Origin: Halioglobus sp.
Lineage (GTDB): Bacteria; Pseudomonadota; Gammaproteobacteria; Pseudomonadales; Halieaceae
NCBI GenBank assembly: GCA_013214285.1
Contig: JABSPW010000004.1
Span: forward strand, 1 to 64,000
Length of the DNA stretch: 64,000 nucleotides
Direction: 5' to 3'
In this document: positions 26,205 through 35,191 of the stretch, in pieces
How the letters are laid out: each line of letters starts with the position of its first letter
How positions within the stretch are numbered: the stretch's first letter is position 1
Position numbers and translations under genes: made by a program
Notes under the pieces: model-generated
Seen by the model: the letters and a program-made list of their open reading frames with translations, nothing else
What the model was told of the DNA's origin: nothing
Database searches by the model: none

Positions 26205-27666
26205 ACCCCTGCGTATTGGGGTTCTCCGCTGCTGCCGCGCCTCCCACCGACGCCTCATCGATCGCTGTGTCGGCAGACTCATTCGGCTCAGCCGCGGCAT
26301 TTAATGCGGCATCCAGGGCTGCATCTTCTTCTCGCAAAGCCTGCTGACGCGCCAGTTCCGAGTCCATGTACTTGATCCACTGAAGCGCATACTCTTTCGA
26401 GCGCGAGTCCTGGCTCGCAGCCTCAAACGCCTCTCGCGCATTATCGTACTGACTGTCGTTGAAGTAGGCCATACCCAGCACCAGCCGGGTGGTGTCCGGC
26501 CGCTTGACCCCACCGCGTTGCAGGGCTTTATTACAGGTGCTAATGGCGCGTTTGAAGTCATCGTTGTCCAGATAGATGTTACACAAGCGGGCAAACAACT
26601 CGCCCTTGTCGGATTTTGCGGCAGCCTTCTCCATGGCGGGAATAGAGCGCTCCAGCTCCTGGGCTTGCCGCCAGGCATTGCCCGTCAGCTCCCAATTCTT
26701 GGAGGTGGCCTTGATAGAGTCATTGTCTAATCCCTTGTCGAGAACCTTGGCCGCATAGTAGGGCGCGTCAGCATTCAGGTAGAGATAGGCCATGGTGACC
26801 TGTTCGGTACCTTTGTCCAACATGTTTTGCAGGTAGGCGGTGTCCATGGCAGCCAGTTGATCCGCCTCCTTCTTCTGCTCGCCGTAGAGATGAGAGACCT
26901 GCACCCAGTAGTCTTTCTTTGGGTAGTGCGTTAGCAACGACTCTAACGTCCTCACCGTATTCTGGATATCATTTTTCTCGAAGTAGAGAAACCGGGCCAG
27001 GTTATACCACTGCTCCCTGGGCACCTTGCCGGCCTGCTGCTGCATACTGATGGCTTTCTCCACATTGCGCAGCGACTTATCGTAATCCTTAACCTGGTAA
27101 TAACCCTGGGCGAGCAACACATAGGCGTTGGCGTTGGGGTTTTCAGTCATATTGAACCACTGCAACAACGCCTCTATGCCCTTCTGCCACTGCTCCTGCA
27201 CGAAATACAACTGGGCGATGGTAAACCGTGTGTTGATCTCCATCGCCAAAGGAATATCCGGCTGCGACACCACAGTCTGGTAAGCTTTCAACGCCCCGGC
27301 AAAATCATCCCGGGAGTAGTAAATAAACGCCATCAGGTTCCACACATTGGCCAGCTCGTAACTGTTCAGCTTGGTGCTCTCGCGGTTCGCGTTAATCATT
27401 TCTCTGAGAATCGCTTCGGCCGTGTTGTAGTCCTTAGCCTCCAGCGCGGCCTGCGCCTCGGACAGTCTTTCATAGACTTTCCCGCGCAGCGCAGGGGTGC
27501 GGCGCGTCTCACGCTGCGGCTTCTGACCCTCCTCCTGCGCCCGGGCAGACGCGAGGGCGGGCAGCCCCAATTCAACCTGCAGCTGGGTGACAACTAGCTG
27601 CAGGGCCAAAACCGACACCAAGGGTAACGCCACAGCGCTATGGATTATGGCTTTCAACACATTCAT
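26203..27666 (-). CDS. tetratricopeptide protein of the TonB-TtpC operon
   Basis: The protein has 487 residues. A signal peptide (KAIIHSAVALPLVSVLALQL, cleavage after ARA near residue 43) leads to a periplasmic chain of TPR-type helical pairs from about 60 to 440 (e.g. ERLSEAQAALEAKDYNTAEAILRE, NAYVLLAQGYYQVKDYDKSLRNVEK). An acidic, alanine-rich tail ends it. It is the last gene of a seven-gene operon with DUF3450, ExbB, ExbD and TonB genes. Such TPR proteins accompany TonB systems in Shewanella, Pseudoalteromonas and relatives. I infer a scaffolding role in the periplasm. No enzymatic motif is visible. Confidence 0.88.
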   Translation of the reverse strand: MNVLKAIIHSAVALPLVSVLALQLVVTQLQVELGLPALASARAQEEGQKPQRETRRTPALRGKVYERLSEAQAALEAKDYNTAEAILREMINANRESTKLNSYELANVWNLMAFIYYSRDDFAGALKAYQTVVSQPDIPLAMEINTRFTIAQLYFVQEQWQKGIEALLQWFNMTENPNANAYVLLAQGYYQVKDYDKSLRNVEKAISMQQQAGKVPREQWYNLARFLYFEKNDIQNTVRTLESLLTHYPKKDYWVQVSHLYGEQKKEADQLAAMDTAYLQNMLDKGTEQVTMAYLYLNADAPYYAAKVLDKGLDNDSIKATSKNWELTGNAWRQAQELERSIPAMEKAAAKSDKGELFARLCNIYLDNDDFKRAISTCNKALQRGGVKRPDTTRLVLGMAYFNDSQYDNAREAFEAASQDSRSKEYALQWIKYMDSELARQQALREEDAALDAALNAAAEPNESADTAIDEASVGGAAAAENPNTQG

Positions 27667-27702
27667 CGCGTTACCCCATTACTGCCATTGTTCAGAGGCA
27701 CC

Positions 27703-28308
27703 CTAGTTTTCAAGTTCATAGGTGAATTTGTTCTGCACACCCGGCACCTCGATGGCCTCACCGTCCACAACCCGCGGCTTATATTTGAACTTCCCTGCCG
27801 CCCTGACAGATGCTCTGTCAAACACGCCGGGGGGGTTGCAGTCCACCGCGACCGGATCGCGAATCGCGCCAGATGTCGTCACCGTATACTCAACAATGCA
27901 ATACCCTGTGATACCGCGAGTCTGCGCCCGACGCGGATAAACGGGCGCGACCTTCACGATGGGTAGGTATTCACCGTCACCACTGATCTGCCCGGTTGGA
28001 TCGAGATTCACCTCCGCGGTAATGGTTGGCGCGAAGTTCTCTGCATTGGGATCCACGTCCACCACCAGGTCTTCCATCTCTAAATCCGGGGGTGGCTCTT
28101 CCGGATCATCGACCTTGTCCGGTTTTGGCGTAGTAGTCTGTAGCTCGATTTTCTCATCCGGCTGCACCAGATCGGCAATCTTTCGCGCCTCGACCTCCGG
28201 GTTGTCCCAATCGCTGTCGATCAGGCTGTGCATGATCATGAACAAAGCCAACACCACAGGTATGGAGAGCAGTATCGAAACCAGCATTCTCAGCGAGTTG
28301 TTACCCAT
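27703..28308 (-). CDS. TonB-family energy transducer
   Basis: The protein has 201 residues from the ATG at 28308. It has an N-terminal membrane anchor (LRMLVSILLSIPVVLALFMIM), then a short Pro/Asp/Glu-rich spacer (KPDKVDDPEEPPPDLEMEDL). The C-terminal TonB fold holds PIVKVAPVYPRRAQTRGITGYCIVEYTV with the YP motif and ending FTYELEN. The short spacer fits the Vibrio TonB2 type rather than E. coli TonB. It carries proton-motive energy from ExbB/ExbD to outer-membrane receptors, such as the one at 50.2 kb. It lies between the exbD gene (gap of five bases) and the TPR gene. Confidence 0.92.
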   Translation of the reverse strand: MGNNSLRMLVSILLSIPVVLALFMIMHSLIDSDWDNPEVEARKIADLVQPDEKIELQTTTPKPDKVDDPEEPPPDLEMEDLVVDVDPNAENFAPTITAEVNLDPTGQISGDGEYLPIVKVAPVYPRRAQTRGITGYCIVEYTVTTSGAIRDPVAVDCNPPGVFDRASVRAAGKFKYKPRVVDGEAIEVPGVQNKFTYELEN

Positions 28309-28313
28309 TCCGC

Positions 28314-28739
28314 CTACCCCGTCTCTTCCGTCGAGACGCACAGGGGCGCATCCATCAGCGGCTTCATCGTCGCCAGTAAATCACTGAGTACCGCGGTGGG
28401 GGCATCCTCATCCACCTGAATGACAAAATTCGCCTTCGGTGCATCTTTTTTGGCCGCCGTCGCGAGACGGTGAACACGATCGAGGGGCACCTCTTTTTTG
28501 TCGTAATGGATTTTGCCGGTGGCATCCACCGCAAAGATAATTGTCCCCCGCTCGCAAGGATCCGTCGTAACCGCTTCGACCTTGGTGATGTCAACACCGG
28601 GTTCCTTGATGAAAGACGACGTCACAATGAAAAAAATGAGCATAATAAATACGACATCGAGCATCGGCGTCAGGTCGATATCACCCTCACCGCCATCTTG
28701 CGTTGCTCGCCCCCCTGCTGCCGCGCCACGCCTGCTCAC
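28314..28739 (-). CDS. ExbD/TolR-family protein (second copy in operon)
   Basis: The protein has 141 residues. It has one membrane helix (DVVFIMLIFFIVTSSFI) with the conserved aspartate in IDLTPMLDVV, then a periplasmic domain (VDEDAPTAVLSDLLATMK) typical of ExbD. The GTG at 28739 overlaps the stop of the preceding exbD (GTGA), which decides it over the TTG at 28760. It forms the proton-using motor with the two ExbB proteins. Two adjacent ExbD paralogues differ clearly, so this is an old duplication and not a recent repeat. Confidence 0.9.
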   Translation of the reverse strand: MSRRGAAAGGRATQDGGEGDIDLTPMLDVVFIMLIFFIVTSSFIKEPGVDITKVEAVTTDPCERGTIIFAVDATGKIHYDKKEVPLDRVHRLATAAKKDAPKANFVIQVDEDAPTAVLSDLLATMKPLMDAPLCVSTEETG

Positions 28740-29146
28740 TGCTTCGCCTCCGCTGGCCAATTCACCTGCGTGACGCCCGCCTCACGGGCGGCATCTCCCA
28801 CCTCAATCAGGGTGCCGGCACTGGCACCGGGCTCCGTCTTAACCGTAAAAGACTGCTCCGGGTCAGAGGCCAACAGCCGCGCAATATTGGCTCTCACCGC
28901 GCGAATGTCGATTCGGCGGTTCTCCATCCAGATCTGATCATCGCCGGTGATAGTGACCAAGATGCTGGTGGCATCAGTATCCGGGGGGTTCTGGTTGCTG
29001 TCGGGTCGGTTCATTTCGATACCGGCCTCCTTCAGGAAGGACGCGACCACAATGAAAAAGATCAGCATGATAAATACGACATCCAGCATCGGCGTCAGAT
29101 CAATTTGCGCCTCGTCGGCATCTGCTATTCGTTTTCTTCTGCGCAT
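28736..29146 (-). CDS. exbD: ExbD-family protein (first copy in operon)
   Basis: The protein has 136 residues. A basic cytoplasmic start (RRRKRIADADEAQ) is followed by the helix LTPMLDVVFIMLIFFIVVASFL with its proton-path aspartate. The periplasmic domain includes ILVTITGDDQIWMENRRIDI. It lies 13 bases after exbB and overlaps the second exbD. The pair may form a mixed ExbD dimer inside the ExbB ring. Sequence differs enough from its neighbour, especially after the helix, to suggest divided labour. Confidence 0.92.
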   Translation of the reverse strand: MRRRKRIADADEAQIDLTPMLDVVFIMLIFFIVVASFLKEAGIEMNRPDSNQNPPDTDATSILVTITGDDQIWMENRRIDIRAVRANIARLLASDPEQSFTVKTEPGASAGTLIEVGDAAREAGVTQVNWPAEAKQ

Positions 29147-29159
29147 TAGCGTGGCCTTA

Positions 29160-29678
29160 TCAATGATCCGTCGTCAGGTTGTCCTGCAGGAATTCGCTTT
29201 CACGCCGAGCAATCCGGGTAACATAGGTATTGGCAAACACCCCTGACAGAGCCGCCACCATGCCTGCCATGGTCGGGATAGTTGCCTGCTGTACACCACC
29301 CGCCATGGACTTGGCATCACCACCGCCGGTGACCGCCATGATATTAAACACCTCCACCATGCCTGTCACAGTGCCCAGCAAGCCGAGCAACGGGCATAGG
29401 GCTACCAGGGTTTTGATCATGGGCAGGAACTGATTGATCTGCATGCGCGCCTGTGACAACAGCATGTTGCGAATCTGATGGGCTTGCCAGGATTTTCTCT
29501 CCTTGCGACCCTCCCACCGGGTGATGATTGCGGCAACGTCATGTTTCCAGCCAAATTTCAGATACCACACGCGCTCGAAGATCAGGGCCCACATCACGAA
29601 CAATAGGGCGGCAATCAGCCAAAGGACGTCGCCACCCTTGTCCATGAAGGCAAGCAGTACCTCCATCATACCGCCCAT
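29160..29678 (-). CDS. exbB: ExbB-family proton channel protein (ExbB2-like)
   Basis: The protein has 172 residues with three membrane helices: WLIAALLFVMWALIFERVWYL, LVALCPLLGLLGTVTGMVEVF and TIPTMAGMVAALSGVFANTYV. The GTVTGMVEVF and proline-rich helix are MotA/TolQ/ExbB hallmarks. It energises TonB by proton flow with ExbD. It starts one base after the end of the TtpC-like gene and is clearly cotranscribed. It matches the compact ExbB2 of Vibrio TonB2 systems, where a larger TtpC partner is also needed. Confidence 0.92.
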   Translation of the reverse strand: MGGMMEVLLAFMDKGGDVLWLIAALLFVMWALIFERVWYLKFGWKHDVAAIITRWEGRKERKSWQAHQIRNMLLSQARMQINQFLPMIKTLVALCPLLGLLGTVTGMVEVFNIMAVTGGGDAKSMAGGVQQATIPTMAGMVAALSGVFANTYVTRIARRESEFLQDNLTTDH

Positions 29679-29679
29679 A

Positions 29680-31062
29680 TCACGACCTCAGGTTGGCTTC
29701 GGTATGCTCCGCAATAATGCCGGCGGTCTGCTCGTCCAGGATATGAATGATCCGCTGCGCCCGACCGTTCACAATGGTGTGCAACAACACTGTCGGAATT
29801 GCAACCAGCAACCCGAGCACCGTAGTCACCAACGCACTGGATATACCGCCAGCCATTGTCTTGGGGTCGCCGGCACCGAAAATAGTAATCGCCTGAAAAG
29901 TTATGATCATACCCGTCACCGTACCCAGCAGACCCATCAGCGGCGCCACAGCGGCAATGATTTTCAACAGAGTTAGACCGCTTTCCAGCCGGGGAGTTTC
30001 CTTCAATACACCCTCGGAAAGCTTCAATTCCAGTGTCTCCGTATCCATGGTGGGGTTGTCCTCGTGTATCTTCATCACACGACCTAGAGGGTTATTCTCA
30101 TTGGCCTTGTCACTCTTCAACTGCGCATTGACCTTGCTACCAACACCCGTCAGCACAATCATGCGATAAATCGCCAGCAAGAAGGCGAAAATACCCACTG
30201 CAGTAATGGCATAACCGACATAGCCTCCCTGATGCCAGCGCTCGACTAGCGACGGTGTATCGATAATTGCCGCCAGGAACGAACCACCGGTAGGGCCCGT
30301 AGGATCCACCCCGAAAGGATGCAAGCCGGTGGTGGCCGCAGCCAGATCTGCCGCCCAGCCGGTATAGGGCCCCGCGGGCTGTCGCGGTAACTCTCGTAGC
30401 GTACCGTTTTCGTAGCTCAAGTAGCTGCCATTGGTATCGACGATGTTGAACGCACCCACCCGCATAACCGGTCGTTCAGCGCGCTCACCCCCCGGCGATG
30501 AGACGTTTGCGGAGAAGGTGGTAACCATGCCGGTCTCACGAATCTCGCGCATCAGTTCAAACCAAACCTGCTCAATCTCCTCGATGCTGGGCAGCTCATC
30601 CGAGTTGCTCATCTTGGAGACCAGGTCGCGCAGGAACACTTCTCGATCGGGGTATTGGGCCGAGGCAAGTGATACTTCAAAGTTGGACGCGAGGTCACCC
30701 GCCGCAGAGGTGAGATGGCCAAACAACTCGGTCAGCGCACCCAATTTATCTTTCAACAGCTCCTGTTTGTTTGCGATCTCGATCTCGTTCTGTTCGAATG
30801 TGTTTTCCAGTTCGGTGGACAGGGCTTCCTGTCGGGCGCGTTCTTCCTCTGCACGTTGCAATTCCGCAGCCTGGTTTGCCTTATCATTGGCAAAGCGCTG
30901 TTCACGCTCTCTGTTTTCCCGCGCCGCCGCCGCCTGTCCCTGCTTTACGTATTGAAGCAGCTCATCCAGCGACTTCGCCTCTTGTGCCAGAACCTTACCG
31001 CCTGACAGCGACAGCAGACTGCACAGCATGATAGCAGCGCATTTCACGAATTTAACGCTCAT
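29680..31062 (-). CDS. TtpC-like ExbB protein with N-terminal periplasmic coiled coil
   Basis: The protein has 460 residues. A signal peptide (CAAIMLCSLLSLSGGKVLAQ) leads to a charged coiled coil, ~35-115 (ENREREQRFANDKANQAAELQRAEEE). A periplasmic domain follows, to about 270. The ExbB/MotA core comes next: helix YVGYAITAVGIFAFLLAIYR, later IIAAVAPLMGLLGTVTGMIITF and ISSALVTTVLGLLVAIPTVLL. This architecture is that of TtpC in Vibrio TonB2 systems, which connects the motor to TonB2. Its stop and the preceding gene share a base at 31062. A partner role to the DUF3450 and TPR proteins is inferred from the operon. Confidence 0.9.
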   Translation of the reverse strand: MSVKFVKCAAIMLCSLLSLSGGKVLAQEAKSLDELLQYVKQGQAAAARENREREQRFANDKANQAAELQRAEEERARQEALSTELENTFEQNEIEIANKQELLKDKLGALTELFGHLTSAAGDLASNFEVSLASAQYPDREVFLRDLVSKMSNSDELPSIEEIEQVWFELMREIRETGMVTTFSANVSSPGGERAERPVMRVGAFNIVDTNGSYLSYENGTLRELPRQPAGPYTGWAADLAAATTGLHPFGVDPTGPTGGSFLAAIIDTPSLVERWHQGGYVGYAITAVGIFAFLLAIYRMIVLTGVGSKVNAQLKSDKANENNPLGRVMKIHEDNPTMDTETLELKLSEGVLKETPRLESGLTLLKIIAAVAPLMGLLGTVTGMIITFQAITIFGAGDPKTMAGGISSALVTTVLGLLVAIPTVLLHTIVNGRAQRIIHILDEQTAGIIAEHTEANLRS

Positions 31063-31847
31063 CAGTTAGCCTCCGGCGCCGCGACGGGCATGCTCAACAA
31101 CTCAATGGTGGCTTGCTTTTTCGCAATCCGAATACCCTTGCGAATGGCAGCGTTGTAGTCACCCGAGGGCAGCTCTACCCAGTTCCCTGCATCACTGTCC
31201 CAGGCGCCAGTCAGCGCGCCGTCAGTGGTCTGATAAACCAGCGCAATACGGCCGACCTGAAGGAAGTCCACCTCTCTTGGGGCGCCGTCGAGATCGATGG
31301 TGCCCTTGTAAGTGTCAATGCCACGTCCATACTGCAGCTCGATGTTGTAGGCCTCGAGCACCGCCCTGAACTTTTCCGCTACCGACACGTCGGTGCGGTC
31401 CAGGTTGTTGCGCAAAAACGCTATTCGCTGCAAGCGTTCCTCTTTGCGAAAGGGCACATCCAGCTCGACGAACTGCTCTAGACCATCAATCATACGAATG
31501 ACCAGTGGGGTCATCTGCCGCGCAACTACCGTCGAGTTGTCGATGTTGCCCTCGATAACCTTGATGCGAGCCAATTGATTATCGATCTGCTTCTGTAATC
31601 GCTCGTTGTAGACCTTGAGACCATCCACCTGCTTGGTCACCGTTTTGTAGTCGCTCAGCAAATCGCGGGTTTCCTCCGCCAGTCGGTCAATCTTTTCCTG
31701 CGACTTCCTGGCGGCTGCGTTCTTGGATTTGCCCACCGCGAGGACGGAATCCAGTGTATTTGCCTGCACCGCCACCACGGAGCTCCCGAGGGCTCCCGCG
31801 GCGATCAGCGCAGCGATCAACACTCGTCGTAATCGATGCATAGTCAT
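31062..31847 (-). CDS. DUF3450 periplasmic protein, first gene of TonB-TtpC operon
   Basis: The 261-residue protein has a signal peptide (LRRVLIAALIAAGALGSSVVAVQA), then a long helical coiled coil (~30-120, KIDRLAEETRDLLSDYKTVTKQVD). An alpha/beta domain follows with ELDVPFRKEERLQRIAFLR and QVGRIALVYQTTDGALTGAW. This is the DUF3450 family, found almost only beside TtpC-type ExbB genes. The function is unknown, and a structural partner of the motor is the usual guess. The promoter should lie in the 245 bases before it, which hold no gene. The ATG at 31847 lacks a clear ribosome site, and an alternative ATG is two codons in. Confidence 0.88.
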   Translation of the reverse strand: MTMHRLRRVLIAALIAAGALGSSVVAVQANTLDSVLAVGKSKNAAARKSQEKIDRLAEETRDLLSDYKTVTKQVDGLKVYNERLQKQIDNQLARIKVIEGNIDNSTVVARQMTPLVIRMIDGLEQFVELDVPFRKEERLQRIAFLRNNLDRTDVSVAEKFRAVLEAYNIELQYGRGIDTYKGTIDLDGAPREVDFLQVGRIALVYQTTDGALTGAWDSDAGNWVELPSGDYNAAIRKGIRIAKKQATIELLSMPVAAPEAN

Positions 31848-32092
31848 GAGGATAGTGCTTCCTAAAGTAAGCCAACAGAGGGGTTCAGAGCTACTTACAC
31901 AAAATAGACCAGATTCTTGCTTTCTGTAGCGGAAAACTGATGCTGGTAAACCGCGCGGGCCAATTTAAACCAGTTGTGGTGTGTTTTCAATCAATGCGCT
32001 CCGGCGGCCAAAGGAAAATTCGGCGCTGGGTAGTTTCGTTACACTTTGTGTTGCGGAAATGTTGCAGGGTAACAACGTCGGGCGACAGCCCC

Positions 32093-32596
32093 CTAGCCGG
32101 ACACGGCGCGCTCGAAGTGAACAATACTGTAATCGGGCTCACCGACATGCAATTCGCGGGAGGTCTCCCGCCACTGATCCCAATCGATCTCCGGCAGCCG
32201 GCTATCACCGTCAACGCTGGCATGGACTTCAGTTAAATACAGCCGGTCGGCCAGCGGCAGCGCCATACGATAGATGTCGGCGCCGCCGATCACCATGGCT
32301 TCATTTGCACTGCCGGCGGCCGCAAGTGGCGCCGCCAGTGCCAGTGCCGCAGCCAGAGAAGTCACCACCTCGATGCCCGCGCGGTGATATGCCACGTTGC
32401 GCGTAATGACGATATTGCAGCGTCCAGGCAGGGGCCGACCCATCGATTCAAAGGTCTTCCGGCCCATGATCACGGGCTTGCCCATCGTGACACGTTTGAA
32501 GTGTTGCAGGTCACCGGGTAACCGCCAGGGCAGGGCATTATCCCGCCCAATCACACCGTTTTCGGCCACCGCCACAATAATCGACAAGGTGCTCAT
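32093..32596 (-). CDS. folA: dihydrofolate reductase
   Basis: The protein has 167 residues, the normal size for a chromosomal enzyme that reduces dihydrofolate with NADPH. Motifs are IIVAVAENGVIGRDNALPWRLPGD (substrate and the acidic catalytic region), VIMGRKTFESMGRPLPGRCNIVITR, and VIGGADIYRMAL for the cofactor. A tail YSIVHFERA ends the fold. It lies 12 bases after thyA on the same strand. ThyA produces dihydrofolate, so the pairing is functional. No sign of a trimethoprim-resistant foreign allele is seen. Confidence 0.95.
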   Translation of the reverse strand: MSTLSIIVAVAENGVIGRDNALPWRLPGDLQHFKRVTMGKPVIMGRKTFESMGRPLPGRCNIVITRNVAYHRAGIEVVTSLAAALALAAPLAAAGSANEAMVIGGADIYRMALPLADRLYLTEVHASVDGDSRLPEIDWDQWRETSRELHVGEPDYSIVHFERAVSG

Positions 32597-32608
32597 GGCG
32601 CCATCGAA

Positions 32609-33442
32609 TCACACCGCCACAGGGGCTGCAATATGGTCGTGAGGCAGGTAATCGACCAGTTGAAAATCCTCGAAGGCATAGTCATACATCGATTGCGGCC
32701 GCCGCAAGAATCCAAGACGCGGCAACGCACGGGGTTCCCGGGCGAGTTGCTGTCGCACTTGCTGGAGGTGGTTGCTGTAAATATGGGAATCCCCTGTACA
32801 GATAATAATCTCACCGGGCTCCAAGTCACACTGTTGCGCCAGCATATGAGTCAGTAGCGCAAGACTGGCCGTATTGTAAGGCAGACCAAGAAAAGAGTCG
32901 CTGGAACGGATCATCAGCTGCGCTGACAAGCGCCCGCCGGCGACGTAAAACTGGTACAACAAGTGACAGGGCGGCAACGCCATGCGGCCGGCCCGTACAT
33001 TGTCCTGAGGGCTCAGCTTCTCATCAGGCAGGTATTCGACGTTCCAGGCATGAAAAAGTATACGGCGGCTATCAGGATTGTGCCGCAAACAGTCCACTAC
33101 ATAGTCGATCTGATTGATACAGTCCCCATCACGGGTTGGCCACGCAGTCCACTGGGCACCATACACAGGGCCGAGGTTACCCTCCTCTGTCGCCCACTCG
33201 TCCCAGATACTAACACCATGCTCCTTCAGCCATCGGATATTCGTGTCTCCGCTAAGAAACCAGAGTAACTCGCAGACAATACTCCTAAAATGCAGCTTCT
33301 TGGTAGTCAACAGCGGAAACCCCTCCGCCAGATCATGCCTGAACTGGCGGGCGAAAACCGATACAGTGCCCGTGCCCGTGCGATCGCCCTTTTGCACACC
33401 GTTGTCGAGTATGTCTTGCAACAAATCCAGGTATTGCCTCAT
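32609..33442 (-). CDS. thyA: thymidylate synthase
   Basis: The protein has 277 residues. It methylates dUMP with methylene-tetrahydrofolate. The catalytic cysteine is in [12 protein letters not shown] near 160. [12 protein letters not shown] and the arginine of [15 protein letters not shown] complete the phosphate site. A C-terminal [10 protein letters not shown] ends the chain, as usual with a hydrophobic tail. Its ATG overlaps the lgt stop (ATGA), and folA follows it. The lgt-thyA order is ancient in gammaproteobacteria and is kept in Pseudomonas. Confidence 0.96.
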   Translation of the reverse strand: MRQYLDLLQDILDNGVQKGDRTGTGTVSVFARQFRHDLAEGFPLLTTKKLHFRSIVCELLWFLSGDTNIRWLKEHGVSIWDEWATEEGNLGPVYGAQWTAWPTRDGDCINQIDYVVDCLRHNPDSRRILFHAWNVEYLPDEKLSPQDNVRAGRMALPPCHLLYQFYVAGGRLSAQLMIRSSDSFLGLPYNTASLALLTHMLAQQCDLEPGEIIICTGDSHIYSNHLQQVRQQLAREPRALPRLGFLRRPQSMYDYAFEDFQLVDYLPHDHIAAPVAV

Positions 33443-34260
33443 TGACTCTGCCTTCCTTCCGTTTTGCCCAGTGCACCACTGACACTACCGTAGGCCGTAA
33501 CAATGAGATAGACGCCCAGGGCGATCATTGGCAACGACAGCATCTGTCCGCGAGTCATCCAACCCAAAGCGAGATAGTCGATGTGGCCATCGGGCTCCCG
33601 ATAGAACTCAACAAGAAAACGCACCGTGCCATACATCAGGGAAAAAACGCCCGACACCGCACGGGTGGGGCGGGGCCTTGCGGAAAACCAAGCCAAAACC
33701 ACGAACATCAATACGCCCTCCAATGCAAACTGATAGAGCTGTGACGGGTGTCTCGTCAGCTGCAACGGATCGTTGGGAAAGACCATGGACCAGGACACGT
33801 CAGTGGCTCTGCCCCACAGCTCCTGCCCGATAAAATTTCCCAGGCGCCCCAGACCCAAACCCACAGGAACCAGTGGGGCCACAAAATCCATGAGCGGCCA
33901 AAAGGCGATATTGTGACGACGTCCGAACAGGTACATGGCAAACAATACGCCCAGGAAGCCGCCGTGGAAAGACATACCGCCTTCCCAGACTCGCATCACC
34001 CAGAGGGGATCATCCAACAGCTTTTCAAAACCATAGAAGAAGATGTAGCCGAGTCTGCCACCGGCCACCACACCCAACGCGGCATAAAAAATAAGATCAT
34101 CAACCTGTTCCCGGCTCAAGGGAGACCAGCTGCGCCGGCTGCAGCGAGCAGCGTACCACCAGGCGAATGCCAATCCCGCCAGGTAGGTAAGGCCGTACCA
34201 GTGTATCTTCAGTGGCCCAAGGGAGAGGGCAACCGGGTCTATTTCAGGATAAGGCAACAT
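33439..34260 (-). CDS. lgt: prolipoprotein diacylglyceryl transferase
   Basis: Lgt attaches diacylglycerol to the lipobox cysteine in the inner membrane. The protein has 273 residues with about seven helices. Diagnostic stretches are [37 protein letters not shown] and [19 protein letters not shown], with the arginine and glutamate known to be essential. [21 protein letters not shown] ends the core. The ATG at 34260 is preferred to the TTG at 34266. Substrates in this window include the lipoproteins at 14.7 and 20.0 kb. The divergent NRDE gene lies 150 bases away. Confidence 0.94.
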   Translation of the reverse strand: MLPYPEIDPVALSLGPLKIHWYGLTYLAGLAFAWWYAARCSRRSWSPLSREQVDDLIFYAALGVVAGGRLGYIFFYGFEKLLDDPLWVMRVWEGGMSFHGGFLGVLFAMYLFGRRHNIAFWPLMDFVAPLVPVGLGLGRLGNFIGQELWGRATDVSWSMVFPNDPLQLTRHPSQLYQFALEGVLMFVVLAWFSARPRPTRAVSGVFSLMYGTVRFLVEFYREPDGHIDYLALGWMTRGQMLSLPMIALGVYLIVTAYGSVSGALGKTEGRQSQ

Positions 34261-34409
34261 GTGCAACCGGAGTCAGGGTCAGTTTTTCTATCGATCTCGA
34301 TCCAAGCCGTGTGTGCTGCGTGACAACGCACTCTGGCCTCAATCAAGCAAAGCGGTATTATCATCCAGCTGCAGTGGTTTAACAATTGTTTCGCCTGGAG
34401 ACAGCGTCT

Positions 34410-35180
34410 ATGTGTCTGATCATCATCGCTCACCAGGTGGTTGCCAATTACCCGCTGGTCGTCGCCGCGAACCGGGACGAGTTTCACGCGCGTCCCACCC
34501 TACCCGCCGACTTCTGGCCAGACCAACCACAACTGCTGGCGGGCAGGGATCTGCAACAGGGGGGGACCTGGATGGGCATCACCCGCAACGGCCGTTTTGC
34601 CGCCGTTACCAATTACCGTGACCCGTCGAATGCATTCGCTGCACCCCGCTCCCGGGGCGACCTGCCCCTGGATTTCCTGATTGGCGAACAACCCCCGGGC
34701 AGCTATCTCGAGAGCCTTGCCATCCGGGCGACGGACTACGCGGGCTTCAACGTGCTGCTGGGCGATCACGACAGCCTCTGGTACTTCAATAACAGCGACC
34801 AAAAACCGCCCCGACCACTGTCACCCGGTATCTACGGCCTCAGCAACGCCGTGCTGGATACCCCCTGGCCAAAAGTAACACAAGGCAAAACGCGGCTGGC
34901 GGCTTTGCTAGGCCGGGGAACGCTGTCACATGATGCCCTTGCCAGCGTGGTCCAAGACAGGCGCCTGACAAGCCCGAAGTACCTCGCCAGTCTCGGCCTG
35001 CTTGGCGTTATGGACCCAGAGCTCTCGGCGCAGTTCATCGTCACCGACGCCTATGGGACGCGCTCGCGAACCACGCTCTGGACAGAAGCCACTCGTGTGC
35101 AATGGCAGGAGCAGAGCTTCAGTCCGGCGGGGACACCAGTGCATCAATGCACAACCGTGTTCACTCTGCAGCAGACATAG
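34410..35180 (+). CDS. NRDE-domain (TANGO2-like) protein
   Basis: The protein has 256 residues from the ATG at 34410. The defining motif NRDEF is at residues 25-29 (PLVVAANRDEFHARPT), followed by GGTWMGITRNGRFAAVTNYRDP. The middle GLSNAVLDTPWPKVTQGK and the end CTTVFTL are also typical. It belongs to the Ntn-hydrolase-like NRDE family. The first cysteine (MCLIIIAH) could serve as the nucleophile after methionine removal; this is an inference. Bacterial members are of unknown role, while animal TANGO2 is tied to metabolism. It is convergent with ptsP. Confidence 0.85.
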   Translation: MCLIIIAHQVVANYPLVVAANRDEFHARPTLPADFWPDQPQLLAGRDLQQGGTWMGITRNGRFAAVTNYRDPSNAFAAPRSRGDLPLDFLIGEQPPGSYLESLAIRATDYAGFNVLLGDHDSLWYFNNSDQKPPRPLSPGIYGLSNAVLDTPWPKVTQGKTRLAALLGRGTLSHDALASVVQDRRLTSPKYLASLGLLGVMDPELSAQFIVTDAYGTRSRTTLWTEATRVQWQEQSFSPAGTPVHQCTTVFTLQQT

Positions 35181-35191
35181 TGCCGCCGCTC

